The notes: generated by a model not told the origin, from the sequence alone. Shown: positions 33,361-42,398, counted from the first letter of the stretch. The stretch: DNA of 64,000 nt from Clostridiales bacterium (GCA_004556205.1 SFIL01000016.1:1-64000); one strand, 5' to 3'. A program made the numbers and translations.

Positions 33361-34461
33361 ATGATTGAATTTGAAGAATACAAAGGAAAACTCAACGACT
33401 TAAAGCCGAAGCTGGAGGAGCTGCGTGCGGCGTTCCTGCCGCAAAGCGTACTGGACGAATTGGAGCGTCTGCACGCGATGGCGGAGGCACCCGGCTTTTG
33501 GGACGATCCTGCCCGCTCACAGAAGGCGGTCATGCGCACCAAGGCGCTGGAGTCCAAGGTGGAGAAATTCAACGCCATGTCCTCCTCGTGGGATGACCTC
33601 ATGACCATCTGCGAGATGGCACTGGAGGAAAACGACGACTCCATGTTGGACGAGCTGACCGAGGGCTACAAGCACTTGGAGAGCGCCATGGAGGAAGCGC
33701 GGCTGGAAACGCTTCTGCGCGGCGAATATGACGGCAATAACGCCCTTGTCTCGTTCCAAGCGGGCGCAGGCGGCACGGAGGCACAGGACTGGTGCCAGAT
33801 GCTCTACCGCATGTACACCTTTACCTATAAGATCATGGACTATCTTGAGGGCGACGAAGCGGGCCTGAAATCCGCAAGCATCATGGTCGAGGGCATGAAC
33901 GCCTACGGCTTCCTCAAGAGTGAAAACGGCGTACACCGTCTCGTGCGCATCTCCCCGTTTGACGCAAACGCGCGCCGTCAAACCTCCTTTGCCGCCGTCG
34001 AGGTCATCCCCGAGATCACAGACGATGTAGAGGTCGAGATCCGTCCCGAGGATATCGAGATGCAGGTCTACCGCTCCTCCGGCGCGGGCGGTCAGCACAT
34101 CAACAAGACCTCCTCCGCCGTGCGTCTGATCCATAAGCCGACGGGCATTGTCGTCTCCTGCCAGACCCAGCGCGACCAGTTCCAAAACCGCGAAAACTGT
34201 ATGCGGATGCTGCGCTCGAAGCTCTTGGAGATCAAGGAGCGCGAGCATTTGGATAAGATTTCGGACATCAAGGGCGTGCAGCAGAAGATCGAGTGGGGCA
34301 GTCAGATCCGCAACTATGTCTTCATGCCCTACACCCTCGCCAAGGACACCCGCACGGGCTATGAATGTACGAACATCAACGCAGTCATGGACGGCGACAT
34401 CGACGGCTTCATCAACGCCTACCTCACCTGCGCCGCCACCGGCAACTGGGTAACGAAATAA
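33361..34461 (+). CDS. prfB: Peptide chain release factor 2
   Basis: 366 aa in one uninterrupted frame. RISPFDANARRQTSF carries the SPF tripeptide that reads UGA (this distinguishes RF2 from RF1). SGAGGQHINKTSSAVRL (~240-256) holds the GGQ that triggers peptide release. The autoregulatory +1 frameshift at an in-frame UGA near codon 25, present in many bacteria, is absent: residues 21-33 read LRAAFLPQSVLDE without a break. Confidence 0.96.
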   Translation: MIEFEEYKGKLNDLKPKLEELRAAFLPQSVLDELERLHAMAEAPGFWDDPARSQKAVMRTKALESKVEKFNAMSSSWDDLMTICEMALEENDDSMLDELTEGYKHLESAMEEARLETLLRGEYDGNNALVSFQAGAGGTEAQDWCQMLYRMYTFTYKIMDYLEGDEAGLKSASIMVEGMNAYGFLKSENGVHRLVRISPFDANARRQTSFAAVEVIPEITDDVEVEIRPEDIEMQVYRSSGAGGQHINKTSSAVRLIHKPTGIVVSCQTQRDQFQNRENCMRMLRSKLLEIKEREHLDKISDIKGVQQKIEWGSQIRNYVFMPYTLAKDTRTGYECTNINAVMDGDIDGFINAYLTCAATGNWVTK

Positions 34462-34479
34462 ACCTCCAAAGATGTCGTA

Positions 34480-34499
34480 GGGGCGGCTATCAGCCGCCC
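34480..34499. repeat. GGGGCGGCTATCAGCCGCCC palindrome
   Basis: Just downstream of prfB; followed by a degenerate CATTGCGA-type repeat at 34518-34556. Confidence 0.8.
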
Positions 34500-34617
34500 G
34501 CGTGCAGGCATGTCCCTTGCATGTCTTCGCGAGGCGCGCAGTGAGGTGGCAATCTAAGATCGGGGCTGCCAACTCCGCGCGGCTGACAAAATAATTTGCG
34601 TTTTCGCAAAATAGTGC

Positions 34618-34646
34618 TTGAAATCCGCAGTTTTTTGTGGTAACAT
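34618..34646 (+). promoter_or_regulatory. Promoter of secG
   Basis: TTGAAA (34618-34623), 17 bp, TAACAT (34641-34646). Confidence 0.6.
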
Positions 34647-34734
34647 CATTAGTACTGTTTGCAAATATGTTCTTTCGAACTTAATTTCGGCGCACCGCTT
34701 GCCGTAAGCGCGGTCTGATTTGGAGGTTTATACT

Positions 34735-34980
34735 ATGGGTACATTAAAGGTCATTCTTTTGGTTATGCAGCTTATTTCCTGCGTTGTGCTGACGGCGATC
34801 ATCCTGCTCCAGTCGGGCAAGGAAGACGGTCTGAGCGCACTCACGGGCAATTCCGACAGCTTTTTAGGCAGAAACAAGGCAGCGACGTTGGACGCTAAGC
34901 TCGCCAACCTCACGAAGTGGATCGCAGCAGCGTTTGTTCTGCTTACCTTCTTCGTCTCCATGCTCTACACTGCGGCATAA
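34735..34980 (+). CDS. secG: Preprotein translocase subunit SecG
   Basis: 81 aa from the ATG at 34735 (GGAGGT, 7 bases). Two transmembrane helices (~3-23 and ~58-79) flank the family loop LLQSGKEDGLSALTGNSDSFLGRNKA. Accessory subunit of the SecYEG channel. In many Firmicutes secG precedes rnr and smpB; here it stands alone between terminator-like structures. Confidence 0.93.
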   Translation: MGTLKVILLVMQLISCVVLTAIILLQSGKEDGLSALTGNSDSFLGRNKAATLDAKLANLTKWIAAAFVLLTFFVSMLYTAA

Positions 34981-34993
34981 GAACGGAAAGAAT

Positions 34994-35042
34994 AAGGGGC
35001 TGCCTCTCATGATTTTTGTAAATCATTTTGAGACAGCCCCTT
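34994..35042 (+). terminator. Terminator-like hairpin after secG
   Basis: AAGGGGCTG…CAGCCCCTT with a mostly paired interior, 14 bp after the stop. Confidence 0.6.
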
Positions 35043-35053
35043 CTGAACTAAGT

Positions 35054-35208
35054 GTGCCTTACGGCACGAGAAGTTTGCTTCACAAGTGAAGCTGCCCTGC
35101 GGGCAGTGAAGTTTCTGCGGAAGTGAGCAGCACACTTAACTTCATATTGTGCGAAGCACAATACTTCACCATGGCACAAGCCATAACTTCACATCAGCGT
35201 TAGCTGAT
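35054..35208 (+). repeat. Array of six mini-hairpins
   Basis: GTGCC/GGCAC (35054-35067), CTTCAC/GTGAAG (35078-35091), CTGCCC/GGGCAG (35092-35106), ATTGTGC/GCACAAT (35146-35162), ATGGC/GCCAT (35171-35184) and ATCAGC/GCTGAT (35193-35208). The later ones are separated by ACTTCA(C) at 35138, 35163 and 35186. Non-coding; nature unknown. Confidence 0.7.
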
Positions 35209-35270
35209 ACTCCACGAAAATCAAGAAATTTCAGATGTCTGTATTTTTCGTGGTGTAAACACATAAAACG

Positions 35271-35307
35271 CCACTGCATCGTTTGATGCGGTGGTTTTCT
35301 TTTTTTG
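35271..35307 (+). terminator. Rho-independent terminator
   Basis: CCACTGCATC-GTTT-GATGCGGTGG followed by TTTTCTTTTTTT. Shields the hydrogenase gene from upstream transcription. Confidence 0.8.
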
Positions 35308-35366
35308 CACGGGAAAACCGGAGACCTCCTCCATATTCAAAGGAGGATATATAACCGGCGTCGGAG

Positions 35367-35395
35367 TTGACGACAGGATGGCTTTGTGTTAGAAT
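35367..35395 (+). promoter_or_regulatory. Promoter of the hydrogenase gene
   Basis: TTGACG (35367-35372), 17 bp, TAGAAT (35390-35395). Confidence 0.7.
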
Positions 35396-35453
35396 GTTTT
35401 AATAGTGCTCGACACATTTTCGGCTTTGGTGCAAAAAGAGAGGAGTGCTTGGT

Positions 35454-36965
35454 ATGCGGGGCATAAAAACAACGAAGTCCAGATTACGGAATCGGATCTT
35501 TACCGAGGTCGCGCGGCTTGCCTTTGAGGGGTGGGACGCGAGAAAATTCGAAAACCTCCCTTACAAAATCATCCCAGGGGAGATGGCACAGTACCGCGAC
35601 AGCGTGTTCGTTGAGCGCGAGGTCGTTGCGGAGCGTCTGCGCGCGGCAATGGGGTTATCCCTGCGCAAGTTTTGCAGCTATTCCTCCGTCCGTCACGGGA
35701 TCGACGCGAGCCTGATCGACGAAAAATACTATGAGCCGCCGCTCATTGATATCATTAAATTTGCCTGCAACCGCTGCGACGAGAACAGAGTTTTTGTGAC
35801 AAACGCCTGCCAAAACTGCTTGGAGCATCCTTGCATGGAGGTCTGCCCGAAAAAGGCGGTGAGCATCCGTAACGGAGGCGCGTTTATCGACGAGGAGAAA
35901 TGCGTCAAGTGCGGCTTGTGCGTCAACGCCTGCGATTACCACGCCATTGTCAAGCATGAGCGACCCTGTGCGAAGGTCTGCGGCATGAACGCCATCCGTT
36001 CCGACGAATACGGCAGAGCGGAGATCGACCACGACAAATGCGTGTCTTGCGGGATGTGCCTTGTGAGCTGTCCCTTCGGCGCGATCATCGACAAAAGTCA
36101 GATCTTTCAGACAATTACCGCGCTCAAGAGCGACACTCCTGTTTACGCCGCCATTGCGCCCGCCTTTGCCGGACAATTCGGCAATGTGACCACGGGACAG
36201 ATCCGCACGGCGTTCCGCGAGCTTGGCTTTGCCGATGTAGTGGAGGTCGCCGTCGGCGCGGATCTCTGCACAATCGAGGAGGCAAAGGATTTCTTGGAAA
36301 AGGTGCCGTCGGAGCAGCCGTTTATGGCGACCTCCTGCTGTCCTGCGTGGTCGGTGATGGCAAAAAAGCTGTTTCCGGAATTTGCGCCCTACATCTCTAT
36401 GGCGCTGACACCGATGGTGCTGACGGGGAGACTGATCAAAAAGCAGCATCCCGACTGCAAAGTGGTCTTTGTCGGCCCTTGTGCGGCAAAAAAGTTAGAG
36501 GCAAGCAGGCACTCCGTCCGCAGCGATGTGGACTTTGTACTGACCTTTGAGGAATTTGCCTCGATTTTGGAGGCAAAGGAGCTTGTGATCTCGGAATGCG
36601 CCGAAAGTGAACCGCTTTGCGCGGCAAGCGGAGACGGCTTGCGCTTTGCCGTCAGCGGCGGCGTTGCCGGTGCGGTCGAGAACGCGATCCGTGCGATCGA
36701 GCCGGAACGGGCAGTCATGACTGCGCGTGCCGAGGGACTGCCGAATTGTAAAAAGATGTTACAGCTTGCCAAGGCGGGAAAATATGACGGCTTCCTTTTG
36801 GAGGGCATGGCTTGTCCCGGAGGCTGCGTGGCAGGCGCGGGCGTGATCGCGCCGATCCGCAAATCGACGGATGCAGTCGGCAAGCTGGCACAGGCGGCGC
36901 CGTTGGCGCACGCAAGTGATTCTCCCTTCCGCACAGCGCTGGAGGCATTGGAGATCAGTGAATAA
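35454..36965 (+). CDS. Monomeric [FeFe]-hydrogenase, group B type
   Basis: 503 aa from the ATG at 35454 (AGAGGAG eight bases ahead). N-terminal ~100 residues are unassigned. Then come ferredoxin-like cluster motifs: CNRC…CQNCLEHPCMEVCPK, CVKCGLCVNACDYHAI, CAKVCGMNAI, and CVSCGMCLVSCPFGAI (~100-210). The H-cluster domain follows with TSCCPAW (~292), GPCAAKK (~341) and EGMACPGGCVAGAG (~450), holding the cysteines that bind the H-cluster. The TSCCPxW variant and domain order fit the group B (B1) enzymes of anaerobic Firmicutes, whose physiological role is not settled. The maturases HydEFG are not in this window. Single-gene unit between a promoter and a terminator. Confidence 0.88.
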   Translation: MRGIKTTKSRLRNRIFTEVARLAFEGWDARKFENLPYKIIPGEMAQYRDSVFVEREVVAERLRAAMGLSLRKFCSYSSVRHGIDASLIDEKYYEPPLIDIIKFACNRCDENRVFVTNACQNCLEHPCMEVCPKKAVSIRNGGAFIDEEKCVKCGLCVNACDYHAIVKHERPCAKVCGMNAIRSDEYGRAEIDHDKCVSCGMCLVSCPFGAIIDKSQIFQTITALKSDTPVYAAIAPAFAGQFGNVTTGQIRTAFRELGFADVVEVAVGADLCTIEEAKDFLEKVPSEQPFMATSCCPAWSVMAKKLFPEFAPYISMALTPMVLTGRLIKKQHPDCKVVFVGPCAAKKLEASRHSVRSDVDFVLTFEEFASILEAKELVISECAESEPLCAASGDGLRFAVSGGVAGAVENAIRAIEPERAVMTARAEGLPNCKKMLQLAKAGKYDGFLLEGMACPGGCVAGAGVIAPIRKSTDAVGKLAQAAPLAHASDSPFRTALEALEISE

Positions 36966-37003
36966 AAGGAACGACCCGCCCTTCACGGCGGGTCGTTCCT
37001 TTT
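36964..37003. terminator. Bidirectional terminator between hydrogenase and MFS genes
   Basis: 17-bp perfect arms (AAAAGGAACGACCCGCC and its inverse) with a CTTCAC loop. Confidence 0.9.
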
Positions 37004-37035
37004 AACACGGCGTCTCCGCTGGATGTAGCATTTCC

Positions 37036-38271
37036 CTACTGCTCCTGCGGTTCATATTCATAAATGGGTCTGATCGCTTTGCGGCTGCGCCAGATCGTCA
37101 GCCAGCAGCACACAAGCGAGAACGCCGCAGCAAGCGTGACACACAGGCGGTAGTCCAGCACCTCGCCCAGTGCGCCGATGACAAGGCTCATCACGCTGCA
37201 CGACGCCATGATGCACATTTCCTCAAAGGCATTGACGCGGGCGCGCAGGTGCTCTGGGATATAGCGCTGCACCGCCGCCTGCCGCATCGTCGCGCTGTTG
37301 ATGCCGAAGAAGCCCGCACAGGCACGGTTGACAAGCATCAGGGGATACGGCAGCCACAAAAGGCTCATATCCATGGCCTCATAGAACTGGTACACGCCAA
37401 AGGTAAAGCCGAATTTCTTCCTCGGCGCGAGCTTCATGCGGTACTGCACCGCGCCGCCGATGCTTCTGCCCAAGAATTCCGCAACGGAAAACAGCGAATA
37501 CATCGCTGCGGAAAAGCCCGGCGTCGTACGGAAGAACGCGACGAGCAGCGGTCCATAGCCGTTGCCCACACCGTTGGTAATCGCCATATAGCCGTAAATA
37601 TTCCTTAAACCGCGTTCCTGCTTTAAGTACCGCGCCGCCTCTTTGATGTCACTCCACCACAGGCGCAGAGAAAAGCGCTCCCCGTCCATGCGTTTTTCCT
37701 CGACAATGCGGATACGGCTCTCTACCAGTGCCGCCAGCACGGAAAGTCCCGCCTGAATCATGAGCAGCCACGCAACGCCCAAATGCTCAAACAGCACCGC
37801 AGCGACGGGCATCATCAGCACTTTGAGTACCGGATAGAGCATCGACGAGACGGTATACCCCTTCTGCTCCATACCCTCCGGAATGAGCTTCGGATAAATA
37901 CTGTTATACGCCAGCTCGTCAAACGCGCCGAGACTCGACAGCAGCAGGGAAAAACCGAGATAGCCCACATAGGAAAATTTGAAAAACAGCAGATAAAGCC
38001 CCGCGAGGGCGTAAAGCACGCCGTTGAGCACATCGCCGCCGACCAAAAACGGCTTGCGCGGCATACGGTCCATCCACGGCGCGATGATAAGCGGCAGAGC
38101 AAAATACGGTACAAGCTGAATAGCAAGGATCAGCGCCGAGGCCAAGGTGCTTCCCGTCTCGTCGAACACCAAAAAGGACAGTGCAAAGCCGCCCGTGATG
38201 CCGCCGATCGCACCGAGTGCGCTTGCCACCGTGACGAGCGTAAAATTCCGCGTCCAAAGCGTCTGTTTCAT
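37036..38271 (-). CDS. Major facilitator superfamily transporter
   Basis: 411 aa from the ATG at 38271 (MKQTLWTRNFTLV); a longer in-frame start at 38304 would add a hydrophilic leader. About twelve hydrophobic helices, with the loop motif APWMDRMPRKPFLVGGD (~70-86) in the loop-2/3 position and a mid-protein basic loop (~185-215). Resembles drug/macrolide-efflux-type MFS proteins; the substrate cannot be told. It lies downstream of the XRE/TPR regulator on the same strand but a terminator-like hairpin separates them. Confidence 0.85.
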   Translation of the reverse strand: MKQTLWTRNFTLVTVASALGAIGGITGGFALSFLVFDETGSTLASALILAIQLVPYFALPLIIAPWMDRMPRKPFLVGGDVLNGVLYALAGLYLLFFKFSYVGYLGFSLLLSSLGAFDELAYNSIYPKLIPEGMEQKGYTVSSMLYPVLKVLMMPVAAVLFEHLGVAWLLMIQAGLSVLAALVESRIRIVEEKRMDGERFSLRLWWSDIKEAARYLKQERGLRNIYGYMAITNGVGNGYGPLLVAFFRTTPGFSAAMYSLFSVAEFLGRSIGGAVQYRMKLAPRKKFGFTFGVYQFYEAMDMSLLWLPYPLMLVNRACAGFFGINSATMRQAAVQRYIPEHLRARVNAFEEMCIMASCSVMSLVIGALGEVLDYRLCVTLAAAFSLVCCWLTIWRSRKAIRPIYEYEPQEQ

Positions 38272-38317
38272 ATTTCTCACCCCGCTATCATCATAGCACG
38301 GCATTTAACCAAAGGAA

Positions 38318-38357
38318 AGCCGCTTCTTTTGAGAAAATTTTCTTAAAAGAAGCGGCT
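38318..38357. terminator. Terminator between XRE/TPR regulator and MFS gene
   Basis: AGCCGCTTCTTTT…AAAAGAAGCGGCT with an A/T-rich inner part. Confidence 0.75.
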
Positions 38358-38370
38358 AATCTATCCATAT

Positions 38371-39516
38371 TTAGATTTTAATAGGAAAATCTCGGCTCAG
38401 CTCATAGGCAAGGCGGTACTGCCGCGTTGCGGTGTACCATTCCAGCACCCACGGCAGATGAAACGAGGCGTAGCCGATGGGCAAGTTCCTGCGGCACTCT
38501 GCAAAGACCGCCAACAGCATTTCGCCATATGCCGCATAATGCAGGTAGTCCGTATGCATCAATCGAAAACGCACCAAAGCGCACATCCGCTGTGCCAACT
38601 CCGTCGGCGGATAGTCGCACGGCATACCCTCCGCGCGGTCAAGCGCGGCAAGCGCCTCCTCCTTTCGCCCGAGCTTTTCACAGCAGACGGCAAGCTTGTG
38701 CAGTCCCATGACGGAGGGCGCTTCCACCGCGGAAAAATAGCGGTACGCCGCGTCATACTGTCCCGTCTCCAGCTGTGCAGACGCCGTATTATACTGCATA
38801 TCCGCAATTGCTTTCGAATCGCCGAGCGCACGGGCAAGCTTTATGGCAATACGGTAATGCGCGTTCATCTCCTCGATGTTAAGCTGATTGCAGTAGCAGT
38901 TTCCCATATACATCTGCGCCAGCAGCATCAGCCGCGCCTCGCCGTTTGCCGCCGCCTGCTCGTAGCTTGAGCGCAGCAGCTCCACGGCATGGGTATAGCT
39001 CTCGCCGCGTTCATACGCAGCGACACCCGCCATCAGCGAAAGATAGGCGCATGGGTACAGGCGCATCGCCTCCCCGTTTCTACCCTGTATCAGTCGCAGT
39101 AAAGCAAGCCGCCTGTTGTCAAAATACTGCTCGAATGCCTCGGCAAGCGCCGCGTTCTTTTGCAGGAACGCCCGCATCAGTGCGGCGTCCGGCGCATAGG
39201 TGCAGTGCGTCAGGTGTTCAATCTGCGCGGAAAGCTCTGCCTCGCACTCCGAAAGCGCCACGCTGTCATAGGAAAACACCGCCTCATAGAAACGGTCCGT
39301 CAACTCCTTTGCCTGCAGAAGCGTCTTTTCGTCGTCATACCAAGCCAGCTCCAGCCGCGCGAACAGCAGGCGCAGAATTTCCGAACTTGCCTCTGTCTTT
39401 CCCTGTTCGATCTTTGACAGATAGGATACCGCGCAGATGCCGCTGCATAAGCCCTCCTGGCTCCACTGCCGTTCCTCCCTCGCCTGCCGAATCACTGCCC
39501 CCGGATAAAGCCGCAT
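38371..39516 (-). CDS. XRE-family regulator with TPR-like sensor domain
   Basis: 381 aa from the ATG at 39516, eight bases after AAAGGAGG. Residues ~5-60 are an HTH (AVIRQAREERQWSQEGLCSGICAVSYLSKIEQGK). The rest is helical tetratricopeptide-like repeats, clearest at AQMYMGNCYCNQLNIEEMNAHYRIAIKLARALGD and YNTASAQLETGQYDAAYRYF (~210-270). This HTH-plus-TPR build recalls RRNPP peptide-sensing regulators (PlcR/Rgg group), but I see no cognate pheromone gene. Its likely target is the MFS gene downstream or itself. Confidence 0.78.
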   Translation of the reverse strand: MRLYPGAVIRQAREERQWSQEGLCSGICAVSYLSKIEQGKTEASSEILRLLFARLELAWYDDEKTLLQAKELTDRFYEAVFSYDSVALSECEAELSAQIEHLTHCTYAPDAALMRAFLQKNAALAEAFEQYFDNRRLALLRLIQGRNGEAMRLYPCAYLSLMAGVAAYERGESYTHAVELLRSSYEQAAANGEARLMLLAQMYMGNCYCNQLNIEEMNAHYRIAIKLARALGDSKAIADMQYNTASAQLETGQYDAAYRYFSAVEAPSVMGLHKLAVCCEKLGRKEEALAALDRAEGMPCDYPPTELAQRMCALVRFRLMHTDYLHYAAYGEMLLAVFAECRRNLPIGYASFHLPWVLEWYTATRQYRLAYELSRDFPIKI

Positions 39517-39693
39517 TCTCCTCGCCTCCTTTGCCGCCATCATAGCAGAAAGCCAACGCTTTGGCAAGGCACACTGACAAGATTTTCCTTGAAGAAGCGC
39601 AAATTTTTTCAGCTTTTGTCCATGATTTGGGAAATATTATTTCCCGTATCTTGTATTTCGACAAAAATTACGCACAAGATGTGGTAATCTGTC

Positions 39694-41640
39694 TCAAGAG
39701 GTACAGGGTCGCAAAGAAACTACGACTGCGGTCATGTCATCCTCCGCAGGCAGGCCGGAGATCAACAGTGCGGCAAGCTCCCGCGCCGACTCCCCGCTGT
39801 ACGCCGCGATTGCGGCCTCGGTCTGCGCTCCTCCCGCTCCGTCACTGACGAGAACGAGCATTTCTCCCCGCTTCAGGGACAGGCGGTATCGCTCCGGTGT
39901 GTTCTCTCCTCCCACCCCCACACCGGGCGGCGGTGCCGCCGTCCCGATTTTTTTCGTCTCCGCACCCGCGCGCAGATAAGACGGCGCGGAACCCCATTTA
40001 TACAGCGCGCCCTCACCGTGCAGCAGATCAAGGCAGAGCAGATCGACCGTCGTAAAGCGATCCGCGCCGCGCAGAACCTCCGCGCCGTTATAGATGTTTA
40101 AGGCGTCATTCGGTGCAAGTCCCGTGCGGAGCAGACGTTCTAACAGCCGCACCGTCTCGGCGCTCAGGCGAGATGCCTCCACGCCCGTCCCCATGCCGTC
40201 GCACAGCAGCACGAAATAGTCGCCCCGCGCCCCGCGAAAGCACGCCCCATGGTCACCGCTCACACGGCTGCCGTTTTTTCCGACGCTGCAAATACCGACC
40301 TCCGGCACAAAGGAAAGCTCCGACACCGCCGCCGACGGGTGGGGCATCTGCGCCGCGCGGAGATACGACGCGATGCTTGTCAGCTCCTGCGCCATGACCT
40401 GACGGCTCTCCTGCAGCTCCATGCGGTAGCGGCGGCGAAAGAGCATTCCCTCCAGCTCCGTGTTGATTGCCGTGACAAAGCCCTCCATGTGACAGCAATT
40501 CTCCTGAAACTGCGGTGGGAAATCCTCTACTGCGGCGGTACCGCGCGCAATGATTTGCCGCGCCGCGCCGGTGAGCGCATCATAAGTCTCCGCCGCGCGA
40601 TGCTCCCAGCAGCGGTGAAAGCGCGCGCAGCAGCGGCATACACGCTCCGCCGCGCCGTCGTAGACACTCTCCGCCTCACTCGCCGATGGGTTTTCCGCGC
40701 TCTGCGGCAGGCGGCTTCGCAAAAGCTCCAGCACCTGTGCGGCGTTTTCCAAGCGCGCACCCGCGTCATCTCCCGTGTCACTGCCCATCTCGCGCGGAAG
40801 CCAATGAAACCGCTCGGCAAGCGAGCCGAGTGCCGCGCCTGCAATAATTGCCATACAGCTTCCGAGGCTTGCCTCACCAAGCAGCAGCAGCGCCGCATTG
40901 GGCAGGACGGCAAAGGAAAGGAGTCCGAGCGTTCCGCGTCCCTTCTGTGGCAGGCAGCGGCAGAGCGCAGCAGGCAGAAGCAGTACAAGTGTCGCGTGAT
41001 TTATCGCTCCGAGAAGGTCCAGTCCGATCCCTAACACCGCCGCGGGCAGAAGCTCGCGGCTTGCGGTGCAGAGCGCGACGGCGCAGAGCAGACCGAGATC
41101 GACCTGCGGCAGAAGCGGCGAAAGTCCCGCCAGCACCGTCGCTGTCAGCACCGACCGCGCCGCGTGGCTGCCGTGCAGAGCACTGCGGAACACCGCACAG
41201 GAAAGCCCTGCGGAGAGCCATTTTACAAGCCAAAGCAGCAGTGCCTGCTTTTCCCCGAACAGCTCCACGCCGCTTAGAATTGCGCAGACGCCCGCCGTCA
41301 GGCAGGGATAAAACCACCGGTACTGTGGCAGAAGCGTGCCCTGAAAGACCGCCGCACCAGCCAACGCCATACAGCTCAGCGCGATTAACTCCGCCGCCTC
41401 TGCGCCGTCACAGCGCAGAAAATAGCCCGCTGCCGCCCCAATCGCCGCCGCAACCGCTCGCACTCCGAGGGTTTGCGCAGCCACCAAGCACGCTGCAAGG
41501 GGCAGGGCTTGTCCGCATAGGCGCGCCCCGCTGAGAAGGAAGCCGCCGACAAGCATCAAAAGGCTCTCGCGCAAAAGTCCCGTGCTGCTCCCGCGCGTCA
41601 ATCCCCGCTGTCTCGGCAGCACCTGCTCCGTCTCTTTCAT
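39694..41640 (-). CDS. spoIIE: Stage II sporulation protein E (serine phosphatase)
   Basis: 648 aa from the ATG at 41640 (MKETEQVLPRQRG); upstream in-frame starts would overlap the promoter of the next gene. The N-terminal ~290 residues form about ten membrane helices, followed by a linker domain with a Cys cluster (CRCCARFHRC, ~335-345). A PP2C-type phosphatase domain follows (~430-648: YFVLLCDGMGTGVEAS, TTVDLLCLDLLHGEGALYKWGSAPSYL, LVLVSDGAGG). In Bacillus it dephosphorylates SpoIIAA to activate sigma-F in the forespore. Strong evidence that the organism forms spores, though a few non-sporulating relatives keep the gene. Confidence 0.9.
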   Translation of the reverse strand: MKETEQVLPRQRGLTRGSSTGLLRESLLMLVGGFLLSGARLCGQALPLAACLVAAQTLGVRAVAAAIGAAAGYFLRCDGAEAAELIALSCMALAGAAVFQGTLLPQYRWFYPCLTAGVCAILSGVELFGEKQALLLWLVKWLSAGLSCAVFRSALHGSHAARSVLTATVLAGLSPLLPQVDLGLLCAVALCTASRELLPAAVLGIGLDLLGAINHATLVLLLPAALCRCLPQKGRGTLGLLSFAVLPNAALLLLGEASLGSCMAIIAGAALGSLAERFHWLPREMGSDTGDDAGARLENAAQVLELLRSRLPQSAENPSASEAESVYDGAAERVCRCCARFHRCWEHRAAETYDALTGAARQIIARGTAAVEDFPPQFQENCCHMEGFVTAINTELEGMLFRRRYRMELQESRQVMAQELTSIASYLRAAQMPHPSAAVSELSFVPEVGICSVGKNGSRVSGDHGACFRGARGDYFVLLCDGMGTGVEASRLSAETVRLLERLLRTGLAPNDALNIYNGAEVLRGADRFTTVDLLCLDLLHGEGALYKWGSAPSYLRAGAETKKIGTAAPPPGVGVGGENTPERYRLSLKRGEMLVLVSDGAGGAQTEAAIAAYSGESARELAALLISGLPAEDDMTAVVVSLRPCTS

Positions 41641-41735
41641 ATCGTAAGCCCCGCTTTCCACACGATTTTTCACGATTTTACCACGCAGACAGGTACAAAC
41701 CTGTCGGGAAATATGCGCGGAAATTCTTTCTTTGT

Positions 41736-41764
41736 TTGACACTGCACGGGACGAATGGTATGAT
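41736..41764 (+). promoter_or_regulatory. Promoter of the CYTH gene
   Basis: TTGACA (41736-41741), 17 bp, TATGAT (41759-41764). Confidence 0.75.
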
Positions 41765-41788
41765 AGGGACAGAAACGGAGGGGTTTGC

Positions 41789-42394
41789 ATGGGAAAGGAA
41801 CTCGAGTACAAGCTGTATGTGTCGGACGCGGCAGCTCTGAAAGATATTTTACAAGATACAGAGATTGCCGCATTGACCGACGGCGCGTGGCTGGAGCGGC
41901 AGATGAAAACAACCTATTATGACAGCGCAGACCGCCGTTTTTGTATGCGGCACTGGACGCTGCGGCATCGCATGGAGGGCGGGACTTCCGTCGTCTGCGT
42001 CAAAACGCCGCATAAGGAGTCGCACACACGCGGTGAATGGCAGGTCTGCGCTGACCGTTTGGATGATGCAGCAATTGAAGCCCTGCTTTTGGCAGGTGCA
42101 CCGCAGGAGCTGCTGTTCCTTTACGGTGCAGGGGATGTTTCCCCTGTCTGCGGCGCAGAGTTTGTGCGAAAAAGTGTGATGCTGCAATTTCCCGACGGCA
42201 GCCGCGCCGAGCTTGCGGGCGACTGCGGTGTTCTGCACGGGCAGACGGAGCGGTTGGACTTTACGGAGCTGGAGTTGGAGCTTTACGAGGGAGAGCCGAC
42301 GCAAATGCTTGCTTTGGTTGCCTCACTTTGCAAACGCTACGGTCTTGTCGAACAGCCGAAAAGCAAATTTGCCCGCGCGAGATCGCTGAAATAG
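41789..42394 (+). CDS. CYTH-domain triphosphate-binding protein
   Basis: 201 aa from ATG 41789 behind GGAGGGG. The N-terminal ELEYKL is the ExExK signature of the CYTH (adenylate cyclase/thiamine triphosphatase) tunnel fold. It is followed by YYDSADRRF, LRHRMEGG, VCVKTPHKESHTRGEW and ELELELYEG with the alternating charged residues that line the tunnel. Bacterial members are mostly inorganic triphosphatases. The exact substrate is unknown. Confidence 0.85.
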   Translation: MGKELEYKLYVSDAAALKDILQDTEIAALTDGAWLERQMKTTYYDSADRRFCMRHWTLRHRMEGGTSVVCVKTPHKESHTRGEWQVCADRLDDAAIEALLLAGAPQELLFLYGAGDVSPVCGAEFVRKSVMLQFPDGSRAELAGDCGVLHGQTERLDFTELELELYEGEPTQMLALVASLCKRYGLVEQPKSKFARARSLK

Positions 42395-42398
42395 TTTG

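Noticed and set aside
35054..35208. CRISPR array
   Set aside because: The constant part is only ~7 bases, the variable parts are themselves palindromic, and there are no cas genes.
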